Shown piece after piece: positions 12,967 to 24,051 of a DNA stretch of 64,000 nt. Position 1 is the first letter of the stretch. The number at the start of each line of letters is the position of its first letter. Below the pieces are notes generated by a model that saw only the letters and a program-made list of their open reading frames with translations, was not told the DNA's origin and did not search any database. The DNA is from Ctenosaura bakeri. Lineage: Eukaryota; Chordata; Lepidosauria; Squamata; Iguanidae. The stretch spans positions 248,001 to 312,000 of the forward strand of contig CAOLHI010000922.1 in NCBI GenBank assembly GCA_948474755.1, read 5' to 3'. A program made the position numbers and the translations under genes.

Positions 12967-14118
12967 GATACAAGTCTAGATTTTAGTATGAACTTTAAAG
13001 GAGTTAAGGTTCTGAACGCAGTTTGGCAATAGGCTTCAGCATTTTGGATAGCTTTAGACTAAAACCTGGAGCAGATTCATGGAAGCCACCAGCCACTAAG
13101 GCAGATCAGGCAATGTGATATCATTCTTATGCAAGAAACTGTTGGCTGTATCAGAGTATGTTTTCACATATTTTTACTAAAATGAACAAAAACATTTACA
13201 TTTTTATTTATACCTATGCTATTACGTGGAGAAATTATGTGTATATTTTTAGCATAGGAGACCATTCAAAAATATCACTGCCCATCTTCAAAGTGAAAAA
13301 GAACAGTCAAAAATTCAATTGGCCCTTATAGTTGTTAAAGTTTAACCAACACCAGCTGGTTGATAAGGATTTCTCATATTTGTTTGTCAGTCTGAGCTGA
13401 TGCAAGAATCTAATACACAATGTGAAGTTGTTTGCATCAATTGTTGTTGTTGTTGTTGTTAATTTCTTGCATGGATTGAGGCAAGGAGCAACAACAAATT
13501 CACAGATAATATATAATAATCTGTTAAAAACAAAACATCAGTTTAAAAAAAACAACTTAAATACATTATCTCAGTTTAAAAGAAGAAATAATACAATACC
13601 TCACTACGTATTTAAAATTCATAATTAAAATTCACAAATTAAAATCATCTGGATAGCCCTGCCAGAAGAGACTGCTCTGTAATGCTGTTTTAAATTTGGA
13701 TAGCATATTCAGCTGTGGAATCTATTCTGGCATTCCACCTAGATTCCACAATCTAGGAGCAGCTGAAAAAAAAAGTTCTTTGGGTAACCATTGCCAGTCT
13801 AGTCCTGGCTGGTTGAAGTAAATGTCCCCCAGAGGGCCTGATGTGGGTGTGGGTTATATGAGAGGAGGTAATGCCGTAGCTAAGCTGGACCCAAACCATG
13901 TTATATAAATAACATGGGTAATGTGGAGTAAACGGGTAATACAGAACAGGGCTGGCAGAAAGATGCAGTTCATTATGCAATTATAGGCAAACAGAATTAG
14001 TCAGGAACAGTTATGGAGGGGTATATTTGTTACTATTCTAATAGACCTGAGATACATCCTAAAGCTCAGCCAGTGCAAACAGTGTCATGAGCCTTGTTAC
14101 ACCCATAATTTCCTAGAC
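12967..14118. other. Intronic sequence with short (TTG)n run
   Basis: (GTT)n occurs at about 13441..13460. About 13640..14000 ('atagccctgccagaagagac', 'ctggcattccacctagattc', 'ggagcagctgaaaaaaaaag') resembles a degraded LINE or SINE segment that I cannot name. The rest is unrecognised. Confidence 0.45.
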
Positions 14119-14752
14119 TCATAAAATCATAGAGTTGGAAGAGACCACAAGGGCCAGCCAGTCCAACCCCCAGCTATGTAGGAACACACATCAAAGCATT
14201 CCCAACAGATGGCCATCCAGCCTCTGCTTAAAAACCTCCAAAGAAGGAGACTCCACCACACTCGGAGGCAGTATATTCCACTGCTGGACAGCTCTGACCA
14301 TCAGGAAATTCCTCCTGAGGTTCAGGCGGAATATCCTTTCCTGCAGCTTGAATCCATTGCTCCTTGTCCTAGTCTCTGGAGCAGAAGAAAACAAGCCCGA
14401 TCCCTCCTCAACATGACATCCCTTCAAATATTTAAACATGGCTATCATGTCCTCTCTTAACCTTCTCTTCTGCAGACTAAACATCCCCAGCTCCCTAAGC
14501 TGCTCCTCATAGGGCATGGCTTCCAGGCCCCGCACCATTTTGGTTGCCCTCCTCTGGATTTGCTCCAGCTTGTCAATATCCTTCTTGAACTGAGGTGCCC
14601 AGAACTGGACACAGTATTCCAGGTGAGGCCTAACCAATGCAGAATAGAGTGGTACCATTACCTCCCTTGATCTAGATGCCGTACTCCTATTGATGCAACC
14701 AAGAATCGTGTTTGCTTTCTTGGCTGCTGCACCACATTGCTGACTCATGTTT
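14119..14752 (-). mobile_element. CR1 LINE, 5'-truncated, 3' end of ORF2
   Basis: The minus strand carries an uninterrupted 185-codon frame (14748 down to 14191) ending at what looks like the native stop (...[10 protein letters not shown]). It contains the C-terminal reverse-transcriptase hallmarks of the CR1/L2/Jockey group: [26 protein letters not shown], and [16 protein letters not shown]. The 3' untranslated end (14119..14190) has the CR1 signature 'agagttggaagagaccacaa' near the typical ATTCTATG-type tail. CR1 elements encode an endonuclease and reverse transcriptase; only the last part is here. The lack of stops suggests a fairly young copy. It is not a host gene. Confidence 0.93.
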
Positions 14753-17003
14753 CTCTCCTATGTATTTTCTTCAAGCATAATTGTGAAGACATTTTTCAGC
14801 ATATGGGAGGGCAAACCAGGGGTGGATGGCCAAATATGGTTCATTTGAGTGACTGTACCCCTATAAATGCAGTAGACCAAGAACTTCCTCCACTGTTCAT
14901 ATGCTTTCCTGCTCATCTAGGCTTGTATGCAAAACTCATCTCAACATTTGTCCCTTTAACTAGTCTTTATGACTAATGCTGAAACTGAACTTGCCACCCC
15001 ATCACTACATCCATGTTTTGCTTATGCTAGGAAAAAAAATTCAGTTAGTCACAAGGATGCTGCAGGATTCTTTTACAACTTCATATGCTGAAAAATGGCT
15101 ATGTCTCTGAGAAACTCAAACCTGACTGTTAGTAAGAAAGTGTGCCTTCTTTGTGATGTTGTGGCTGTTGAGAAAAATATGCTTGTCTCTTATTGATCTT
15201 ACATCCTGGTCTGAAACACTTTTCTTGAAGGTAAATATGATGGACTTCCAAGGAGTTTACTTTCAAATAAATCTGCTAAGGATATTAGCCTTGAAGTACT
15301 ACTTCACTCAGTTGCCATGACACAAACAGTTGTTCATGCTAAAATAGGTTGATATGGACATGCTGGAAGTCAAGCACAGTGAACTACAATTTCAGTTTTG
15401 TGAGTCTAATGCATTATTGGGATTTCTTGTTTTAGAAAGGATTCCATTTATATTACTTGTTATCTTTACTTGTTATCATTACTTGCTATTAACCTGAGCA
15501 AGTGTAAGGAAAATGCTCTTGTTATGTTACAGAAAAGACCAATTAATTTGGCAGAACACAAACACTTAGGGCAATAATATGTATTCAGTTACACATAACC
15601 AAGTAATCCAAAAATGTAAAAGGGGCTAACATGCAAATGTCTGTACATGATATATCCCCATTCCTTTCTCTCTGTTCCTGGAATGAGAGAGACCAGATAA
15701 GGGCAATTTAAGCTTTGATAGGTTTGTGTTTGCATATAAAGATCTGTAAATGGATTAACTTGAAGGACCACTGTGTAAAAACATGTTCATTCAGGTACCA
15801 TTAAAAAGCCTCTTTCAGTTTCTCTCCTTAATTGTGCCAGCTCCATGTAGATACTGCTAAGGCAGGATAAAAATGGGAAGTGATTAGAGAACTATAGATT
15901 CATAGCAATGGACATTTGAGCCAGTGTTGATTTTATATTCTCGTTGCAAACAAATTGGCCAGTGGGAGGAGAACTTAATTCTATCCTATGAAGCTTTGCT
16001 AAGCAGCGCTGGTGGCCAAGGATGGGGAAAGAAAGTGCTGGACTGCTCCAGCCTCTAAGCAACAACGGAGGCTGAAAAGTTCATTCGCTTCTGTCAATAT
16101 GTAAAGGCTACTATAGAGCCCAGGCCTGCTTTTCTCTTTACAGACTGGAAGTGATAGCTGCCTTCCCAGTCTCTTACAGCACCCTGCCACCCCCCCCCAT
16201 TCTCATTCAATCCTGCTTTCCTTCCCAAATCTACCACCTTAGTAGAAAAGGAGTAAAGCCCTTCTAGTATTCTTCAAAGAGATTTGAATATCTGTGGTAG
16301 CATATACCTATACCATTAGAACTGAAGAAAAGTACTCTTCTGAATCAGAAATTATAAAAATAGAATGCTATCTTTATTAAAATAACAAGCAGAGAAAAGG
16401 TATTGGGGTTTAGAAGTATATACAGGCAAACTGGGATTTCCAAAATGTCTAACCAAATTCCTCAGCTCAACTCAGTATTCAGGTATAAGGTTTTCATATC
16501 CAGTCAAACCTTTGGCTTCCCTAGCTCAAAGTCCTAATCCTTAAATCAAGGTTTCACTTTCTAACCCACTCAGGAATAATTTGCTCTTTCCTCTGACTCT
16601 CACTAGGCCTTTAAGGAAAACAAACTTCCCTTCACCAAATCCCTCCTTCCTTCCTTCCCTCTCCCAGAAGGAATCTGCCTCAAAAATGCAAGTTATGCCC
16701 TTACACAAAACTCCTTCCTAGAAGGCTCAGCTCCTCCCATACACCAGGGAGCTGAGTTCCTCTCTTAGGCAGAACTGTTTGGATCCCTTAGCAACCTCTA
16801 GCTAAAGCTGGACAGCTTGTCAGTCCTATCACATTCCCAAGCTTTGTCACAGCTACTTTGTAGAGATGCCTAGTGGATAGGGTTGGGAAGAAATTATTCT
16901 GAAGTCTCGTTGTCTTTGAGACAGCCTGTCCTAACATGATGAGACATGAAATCTGCTCTCCAGTGGAGATAACAATTTCTTTTTTCCCATTCTCTTCTTT
17001 CGT
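14753..17003. other. Intronic sequence, nothing recognised
   Basis: AT-rich with a slightly GC-richer stretch around 16000..16200. Short imperfect (TTCC)n runs lie near 16645. No element or exon was recognised. Confidence 0.5.
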
Positions 17004-17057
17004 GCTTGCTTGCTTGCTTTCCTTCCTTCCTTCCTTCCTTCCTTCCTTCCTTCCTTT
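17004..17057. repeat. Compound (CTTG)n(CTTC)n microsatellite
   Basis: About three CTTG units are followed by about ten CTTC units. The minus-strand open frames with repeated Gly-Arg-Lys-Glu across it are artefacts of the repeat. Confidence 0.95.
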
Positions 17058-18187
17058 TGTAGAAAATGATGTCGTTTTTGAAGCAAAGTGTACACACGGA
17101 GAAAACAAAAAAGGCAGATTCCTCCTAAAGATATTTTTTTAAAAACCTGTCTTTTTAATGCTCTGTGGAAAAAAAAATCAGTAGTTGCAATAGTTTTGAA
17201 TTTTGCACGTTTACATAATTGCATAACAGTTATTTCTCAAATGGACAGATTCTTTCTGCAATCAACTAAAGGAATCTTGGTATAAGATCCTGGCTTGTTC
17301 TCAAAGAAGCCAGGACTTGTAAGCCAAGAAAAAACTGTGGCTTTTTAGGAGATTAAACAAGCTATGATACCAGGGTTAGACAATGTGCTAAACTTAAAAA
17401 AAAAATTCTACTTTGTTTAGTAATAATGCTAGGAGGGAAAAGCAATGTGGGAGCAAACATGCTATGAATGAAAACTTGCAGCTTATTGTACTAAGGCAGG
17501 GTTCTTTGGAATCTTGGCTTGGCCTCCTGTGTGAACAAAACCAATACCCAGTACAGCTTTAGTAAAAATGTAAAATTTATGTATTTATGTATTTATGCTG
17601 ATAGTTTTTATTCATGAATGAATGAAAACCTTGCATAGTGGCATTCAGAGGTGGGTTTTTTTTTCATAACTAGAGTTCACTTTTAACCCCAAAACACAGT
17701 CTGGCATTGGATTCACTTTCCATCTTTTGACTCTATCTTTTTAAGATGATGAGGAAAGCAGGGCTCCTCTTATCTTTAACCGTTTAGTGGAAAAGGGAAT
17801 TGTGACAGGTTTTTCTTATCCTCATATACTAAGTGACAATTTCCATGTGCAGCCCATCTTCTACATGGACATTGAATGGCAAAAGAGTTTCCTATTTTGC
17901 CCCAGTCTTTATCCTTCTCTATTTCTTTCCCTCCTTCTGCCCCTCCTCTTTCTTTTTTACAAAAATAAAATAGTAAACAAACAAACAAAAAAAGCAAACC
18001 AAAACTCACAGTGATGCCACTGGTCAGGAGTCACTGATTTCAGTGCAACCTGGCCAACTAGCTATAAGGGTGGTGGAGGAATCATTTTGCTTCCAAAGCT
18101 TATAGAACAAATAGAACAATTTATAGAACAACATATAAAACTTTTAGAGGAAATACAGCTTGGTGTGTGTGTGTTTGTAAGTTAGAA
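17058..18187. other. Intronic sequence, nothing recognised
   Basis: AT-rich sequence with several A and T homopolymers (17170, 17397, 17658) and a pyrimidine-rich stretch at 17920..17960. No feature was identified. Confidence 0.5.
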
Positions 18188-18190
18188 TAT

Positions 18191-18940
18191 GGCCCTTTTC
18201 TCACGGGGTGCAGAAATTGTATTACTACGATCCAGGCAGGTTTTCCCTTAATCCCCGCTAACACGGACTGAAATTTTAGGAGCGTTCTCACGGCTCCATA
18301 GAGAAAAGGCTTAGGAAGCATCAAAGCATTCACACAATATTACCATGCCCACTCCCATAGGTGTCCTTTCCCCGCCCTGTCTGGCAGTGATTGGCTGTGC
18401 TCAATTTTTAAAAGAAACACCCTGAGCGTCATCAAGGACGTCAGTACGCACGCGTGTCCCCTTACACCCTCCAACGAACCCCCCCCCGTCCTGCGCCTTT
18501 CTTTGGAGACGTTTTCCCCCCTCTGTCTTTCTGCTTGCTTTCTGCTGTTTTGTGTATGGAGCACGAGCTGCTGATGAACATTGCTGGGGTGCTAGCCCCA
18601 CTAATGACGGTCCTTTCAGCCTTGATAGCAGCACTGGAAAGCACTGGGGGCGGTCTTGTGGTTTCTGCTGGCCACGCCTAAGTCCCTCCCTCTCTTGATC
18701 CCCTGCACGAATCAGTACGCACCTTCGCTTTTTCACGAAAGGACGAGCACGGATTGGCCGAAAAAAACCACATTTCTTCTGGTTTTTAAAAAGGGCGCGC
18801 GAATGCTGGATGGTGACTCCCCCGTGCAGATTGAGGTGAGAATCAAAAAAATTAAATGCGACCTGGTTCTCTCTAACGTGAAAAAGCCCCCCGATCGAGG
18901 TCGACCTGGGAAGATTTAATTACCCTGTGAGAAAAGGGCC
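18191..18940. mobile_element. Harbinger-like DNA transposon, 750 bp, CpG-rich
   Basis: The terminal inverted repeats are GGCCCTTTTCTCACGGGG at the left and, at the right, the complement of GGCCCTTTTCTCACAGGG (17 of 18 identical). A perfect 3-bp duplication TAT flanks it (18188..18190 and 18941..18943). The interior is GC-rich and has many CpGs (for example 'gacgtcagtacgcacgcgtg' at about 18438..18457), unlike the AT-rich surroundings. Open frames up to 111 codons on both strands show no transposase features, so it is probably non-autonomous. A 3-bp duplication with G-rich ends suggests PIF/Harbinger. Confidence 0.82.
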
Positions 18941-18943
18941 TAT

Positions 18944-21192
18944 GTTTGGTTTTGTAGTAGCAATTACTCCTTTATTCCTGCTGTTGAAAGGCATTAAGGA
19001 ATTTCCATATGTTTTTAAAGGTAGAATCATGATGTTAATAAAGACCCTAGCTTTGTTGCAGTTACCAAATCTAGCAACATTGGCAAAGGCATTTCTAGAT
19101 GCAGTTCTCACAGGATCTGTGTGCACAAGTCCTTGCTAAGACACTGGATATCTTAGTCCTGAAAATCCTTAGCCACTCACCAACAGACCTACTGCTTTTT
19201 TCCCCTACATATTCTATGGGGGAAGGGAAAAAGAAAGCAATTTTGACTTGGTGAGACAGGAAGCCAAACAGCCAAGGGGACCAAATTTTAACAAAAAAAA
19301 AATCAGAAGTGATTAAAACAGAGTCAAATATTTGGCTTCAGGTCTTTAGTTTAATATTTAACTATGGTGTTAGCAGCCTTTCACAGGGAGAGAGAACAAG
19401 AGAAAGAGAGAGAGGGAGAGAGAAAGAGAGATGTATATGCTATTAACATTCACTTCCAATCTAAAACTCATTCAGTTTTGGGAATAGTAATATGATAAAC
19501 ATTTAATAGACATTTTATTGAGACAGATATCAAATAATGCTGCATTTATCCAGAGAAATAACAATACAAAATGTATTCAGTAAATAACAGTACATTAGGA
19601 GTAAGGAAAACATATAGTTGCATGCACAGCAGATGATATACATTATCCTTGAGGGATAGCATTTATGTAGATAACTCCAATGACTGAATTACACTTGGAA
19701 TGAATAGAGACCCCTGGAGCAATATATACCCTGAGACATTGTCAAAGCTAAATTCCATTATCAGTCACTGGAGGATAGCATGTTCCACAGTTGCAAACGT
19801 ATTGATCCAATAGATTTCTTTACAAAGTACACATAAATGCAACAGGTCACTGAGCAATTATCTTTAGGCAAATATACTGACTATGTCTTGGACGGCACCC
19901 AGTGGAGTTTAAAAGTTGCAGTTCTGTTCAATGAACAGCCATACCTTTTTACATTCACTCTCCAGTATGCTTTGGGAAATTACTGGGTTGGATGATTTAG
20001 AATATAGGTTTTCAAAGTTCAAAGTAATACCTTGATTTATAGTTGTGTCTTAAGAGAATTTTGAAGAATCAGCAGAGCAAAATATAAAAGAGGACCAAGT
20101 GAAATATCTATTCTTCCAAAACTGCTATTACAACCAGTTAAACTCTGCATGACATCTCCCAAATGGAGTGTAAATAAAAATGCTGCCTATGTGAAAATCA
20201 CTACAGCTTCCAAATTCAGTCTCCATTATCCACCAGAAACTTTATATGTCAACAACTTTCTCCCGTCTTGTATTCACTGTTGTCCCTGGTTCAGTTAAGC
20301 CTTTGGCATTTATGCCAGTTTAGTCCTACATCTGGTTTGCAGATGGTCAGTTGAAATAGCCTTCATGGTTTAACGAAGGGTGAATACAAATTGCCATTTT
20401 CCAGATGGTAATTTACTACTGTATGCTTATAACTACTCAGTAAGATGGTCAACTTACTGGACCATTTCATCTGCCCCAATATGGTTGCTCCAATGTTATG
20501 TTGTTTCTTCAGTAAATTTGAGACTGAACTTTTCAACAATGCCTCTGAGAAAGCTGAGCAACTTGTTATCCCAACTGGCATGCTGTTAATCCTATTATTC
20601 ACTATAATAGCAAGAAAACCATTGAACAGAGTATCTAACCATCAGTTTTAAAATGTCAGGTAGCAATTAGTGTTTTTGTGTGTGTCATCTATAATTGTAC
20701 GATACTGACAGACAAAGAAAGCAATACTGCATAGTCTTTTAAGTCTCCACCTTTCATCTCCTGAATATAAATATTACAATATGGAATTAAAAGTTTTGGC
20801 TGTATTTGTTCAGAAGAAATGCTGCACTTAGATATTTCTGTTAAAGGATTTCTTATAATGCCAACAGTGGCAAATACAAGGTTCAATCAGATTATAATGA
20901 AAGGTATTATTTTCAAATTTCACCCAATTCATTAATTCATTAACTGTTTACAATATTTACACAATGCTGCCCAATAATATTTTTCTCTTGCTGGCATGCA
21001 TAATTGACAGTTTAAAAAAATATATATAGCATTCTAATCACAGTTTGCGGCATGAAAATCCTCTTCCCAGGTTAAAAGAGGTCCCTGCCATACCAGTGAA
21101 GAGGCTTGAGTGGAGACAGAGGATGTGGCAGAAATAGTTACTGGCCACAGCTCACAATGGTTTGGTTTAGCCTGAAACACTGCCTGGATTCA
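18944..21192. other. Intronic sequence with (GA)n run
   Basis: A purine-rich (GA)n tract lies at about 19388..19433. I recognise no element or coding sequence in the rest, including the AT-rich 19450..21050. Confidence 0.5.
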
Positions 21193-21393
21193 GGCCATTT
21201 CCGTACTACACTGTTATAGTGCTATTATTCCTCTTTCAACATCCTGTGGAATTCTGGGGTTTGTAGTTTACTGAGGCCAAAGAGCTCCCTGGCTGAGAAT
21301 TCTAAATGCCCCTCTCTAAACTGCTAATCCCAGGATTCCATAGGATATTGAAAGTAGAATAATAGCACTATTACAGTGTAGTGCTGAAATGCC
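21193..21393. mobile_element. Harbinger-like palindromic MITE (family A), copy 2
   Basis: 201 bp, from GGCCATTTCCGTACTACACT to an end whose complement is GGCATTTCAGCACTACACTG. The central arms 'gtggaattctggggtttgta' and 'ctaatcccaggattccatag' match the other copies. Confidence 0.82.
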
Positions 21394-21884
21394 CACAGGC
21401 ATTGGGCAGCCAATCTGCTTGGTAATTATCTCCTCATCCAACCCTACCCGCTGTGAGCAATACTAGGTGTGATAGGACTGTGACCCCTAACTTGATGTGT
21501 GCCATTCTCATGAGCCCTTTCCACCACCTGAATGTGGCAGACATGTCAGTTCCTAAAAAAATATGAAAACATATAACCAGGATACCTTAATGTAGCAGTG
21601 GGGAACCGCAGATATTAGGGCCAAATCTAATCCTCCTGCAGTTCCAATCTAGGCCTCTGTGGTTCCTCAGATGGCCATACTTTCTTCCCTATGATACATT
21701 GGTAGCTTCCCAGTCTTTGTATTTTTAAAAGAAAATCTGAAAGTTATTAAAACATTATAACGTCAGTAAAAGCATTAATAAAAGATATACTGACATATAT
21801 TTGGGCTCAACCTATTTGTTTAAAACATGCCATTAGAATGTGGTCTCTGAGAATTTTTTATAGCCCATTGTCATGGACAAATGA
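21394..21884. other. Intronic sequence, nothing recognised
   Basis: No open frame or repeat that I recognise between the family A element and the L2 LINE. Confidence 0.45.
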
Positions 21885-24051
21885 ATATCTGGTGGAGTTT
21901 AAACTTATTAGAACTTGGAGCCTTGACAGGGATTGAAGGGCCAATTAAGACAGTTTGCCCTAGGAAGCTTATGGATCCAGATGGATTTCTGATGGCTCTT
22001 GAGGAGTTTCCTTGGCTGATGATCCTGTCAAAGCCTTGGATGACTTCTGGAATGGGGAAAAGGCCAGAGCAGTGGGCACAATTGCTCCTAAGTACTCCCT
22101 CCCATGAAATGGAGCTGAACAAGCTCCCTGGTTTACTAGGATGCTAGCATTGATTATACAAGTGGGACAGAAGCTAGAGCATCAATAGTGAAAAACTCAG
22201 AATAAGTCCAACCAAACAAAACCTACAGCCCATTGGAAATTCTGTGTCATGCCTAGTGCCTTGTCTGCCATCATTGTGCCTGTACAGTATCATCCAATGG
22301 AGCTGTCTCAAGTGGTCAGGGACCTTTTCCATTCTATCTTACAAGAAAGGAACACAGATCACTTGTCAGTCCACAAATGAATAATTTGCAAGACACATTT
22401 CAAGAAAAATTGCTTCAGTCTTCTGTGACCTGGAAGCTGTGGTTGATACAGGTGCAAGGGATATAACTGTGGCTCCTGCTTGTTTTGTATTATTGGATAC
22501 CTTTCAATTTATTGAGCCTGAGGGTGTGGACAGGATCCTTGGAGGGGTGAGAGCATATTGGATCCTTCTCCTTTTTGGCTCTTAAATGCAGCCAGATGAA
22601 GACTGGCTGAGTGAGTAAGAGGAGTAGTGAATGCCTCACTGATGCAGAACAACCTTCTGTCATACCTAAAAGAGGCTGTGGTGAATCTGTGACTGAAAGA
22701 AAAATCCCACCACCCTAGAGAATTACAGGCCTTGGTTGCCTTGGTGGACGACCTATGTTAAGAACTACACAGAAGCAGTGTGTCCCTGTTGGGGTGCCAA
22801 TCCTTCCTAGAGGTTCCAAGTTAAGAGGTGGTGCTGGGCAATTCCTTCTTAACACACCAACTTGTGGGGGGGGGGTCTCTCAGGGACCAGTTCTGTCCCC
22901 CAGTGCTGTTTAATGTATACATGAGGCCACTGGGAAAGGTTACTCAGAGTTTGAGGGTTCAGTGTGACCAACATGCTGATGGCACCCAACTCTGTCTCTT
23001 CTTCCCATCTAATTCCAGTGTCTGGTGTTAATAGGAAACTTGATAAGGGCAAAAAATTGAAGCTTAATCCAGACAAGACACAATTGCTCTTGGCCAGTCA
23101 TAAGGCAGATCAGGGAATAGGGATTCATCCTGTGCTGGATGGGAGTTAGGCTCCCACTGACATTTCAGGTTCACAACTTGGGTGTACTACTGGATGTAAG
23201 CCTGAGTCTTGATGTCCAGATTTCAGAGTACATTTACACTGTTAAGTCTAGTGAGCCTGTGGTACCTATTCCTTGAGAAGTCAGAGCAAGCTATCTTCAC
23301 ACATGCCTTGATTAAAACATTTTCAGACTACAGTAATGCACTTTACTTGAGACTGCCTTTGGAAACTGTTTTAAAACTTGAGAGGAATCAAAATGCTTCA
23401 GCCAGAATGCTGACTGGGACCAGTTACATGGAGCATATAGCTCTCTAGTTGAAATAGCTATTCTTACAGTCAGTTTGTTTCCAAGCACAATTCAAAGTGC
23501 TGGTGGAGACTAATGAAGCCCAATATGGTTTAGGTCCTGGCTATCTGAAAGATTGAGCTCTCTATATGGACCAACCAGAGTCTTGAGATCCTCAGGAAAA
23601 GGTTTTCTTTCAGTCCTTCCATCATCATAGGCCCTTCTTGTGAGGACACTGGAATGAATTGTCTCAGTAGCTATTATCAGTTTGTGGAATTCCTTTCCAT
23701 AGTAGACTATGATGCCCTTTCTCTGCTTTCCATTCACTGGCAAGACCTTTTTATTCAAACACTTTCAATGATTAATTGGTGGCAAAGGGTTCGTGGGGTT
23801 CATGCACTGCATTTTTAAATTCACTGTTATTTTTTTTAAACCATCTCATACCTACTTAAAAATTAAATGGTATTTTCATATGATGTTTGGTTAGTTTGGT
23901 TAATTTTCATAATCAAGGTTTTCAAATAACCATTTTTTTTATCCTTTGTAAGTCACCTTTGGTTCCATGTTAAGAGAAAAGCAGCGTATATATTTTAAAA
24001 ATAAAAAAATAAAAAAAAATAAAAATATTTTTAGAAATAAATAAATAAATC
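21885..24051 (+). mobile_element. L2-like LINE, decayed, + orientation
   Basis: Conceptual translation gives broken L2-clade reverse-transcriptase segments: VLFNVYMRPLGKV near 22900, a decayed YxDD region (QHADGTQLCL) near 22970, KLKLNPDKTQLLL near 23055, NSALYLRLPLETVLKLERNQN-type residues near 23330 (changed in places), and ARMLTGTSYMEHI near 23400. The 3' end (23940..24051) reads 'ctttgtaagtcacctttggt', then a 'gcagcgtatatatttt' stretch and an A-rich (AAAT)n tail, as in L2-type elements. Frameshifts and stops throughout show it is inactive. The 5' limit is approximate. Confidence 0.82.

Noticed and set aside
14191..14748. Host protein-coding gene of 185 codons on the - strand
   Set aside because: The residues are the C-terminal end of CR1 reverse transcriptase, with the CR1 3' end directly downstream.
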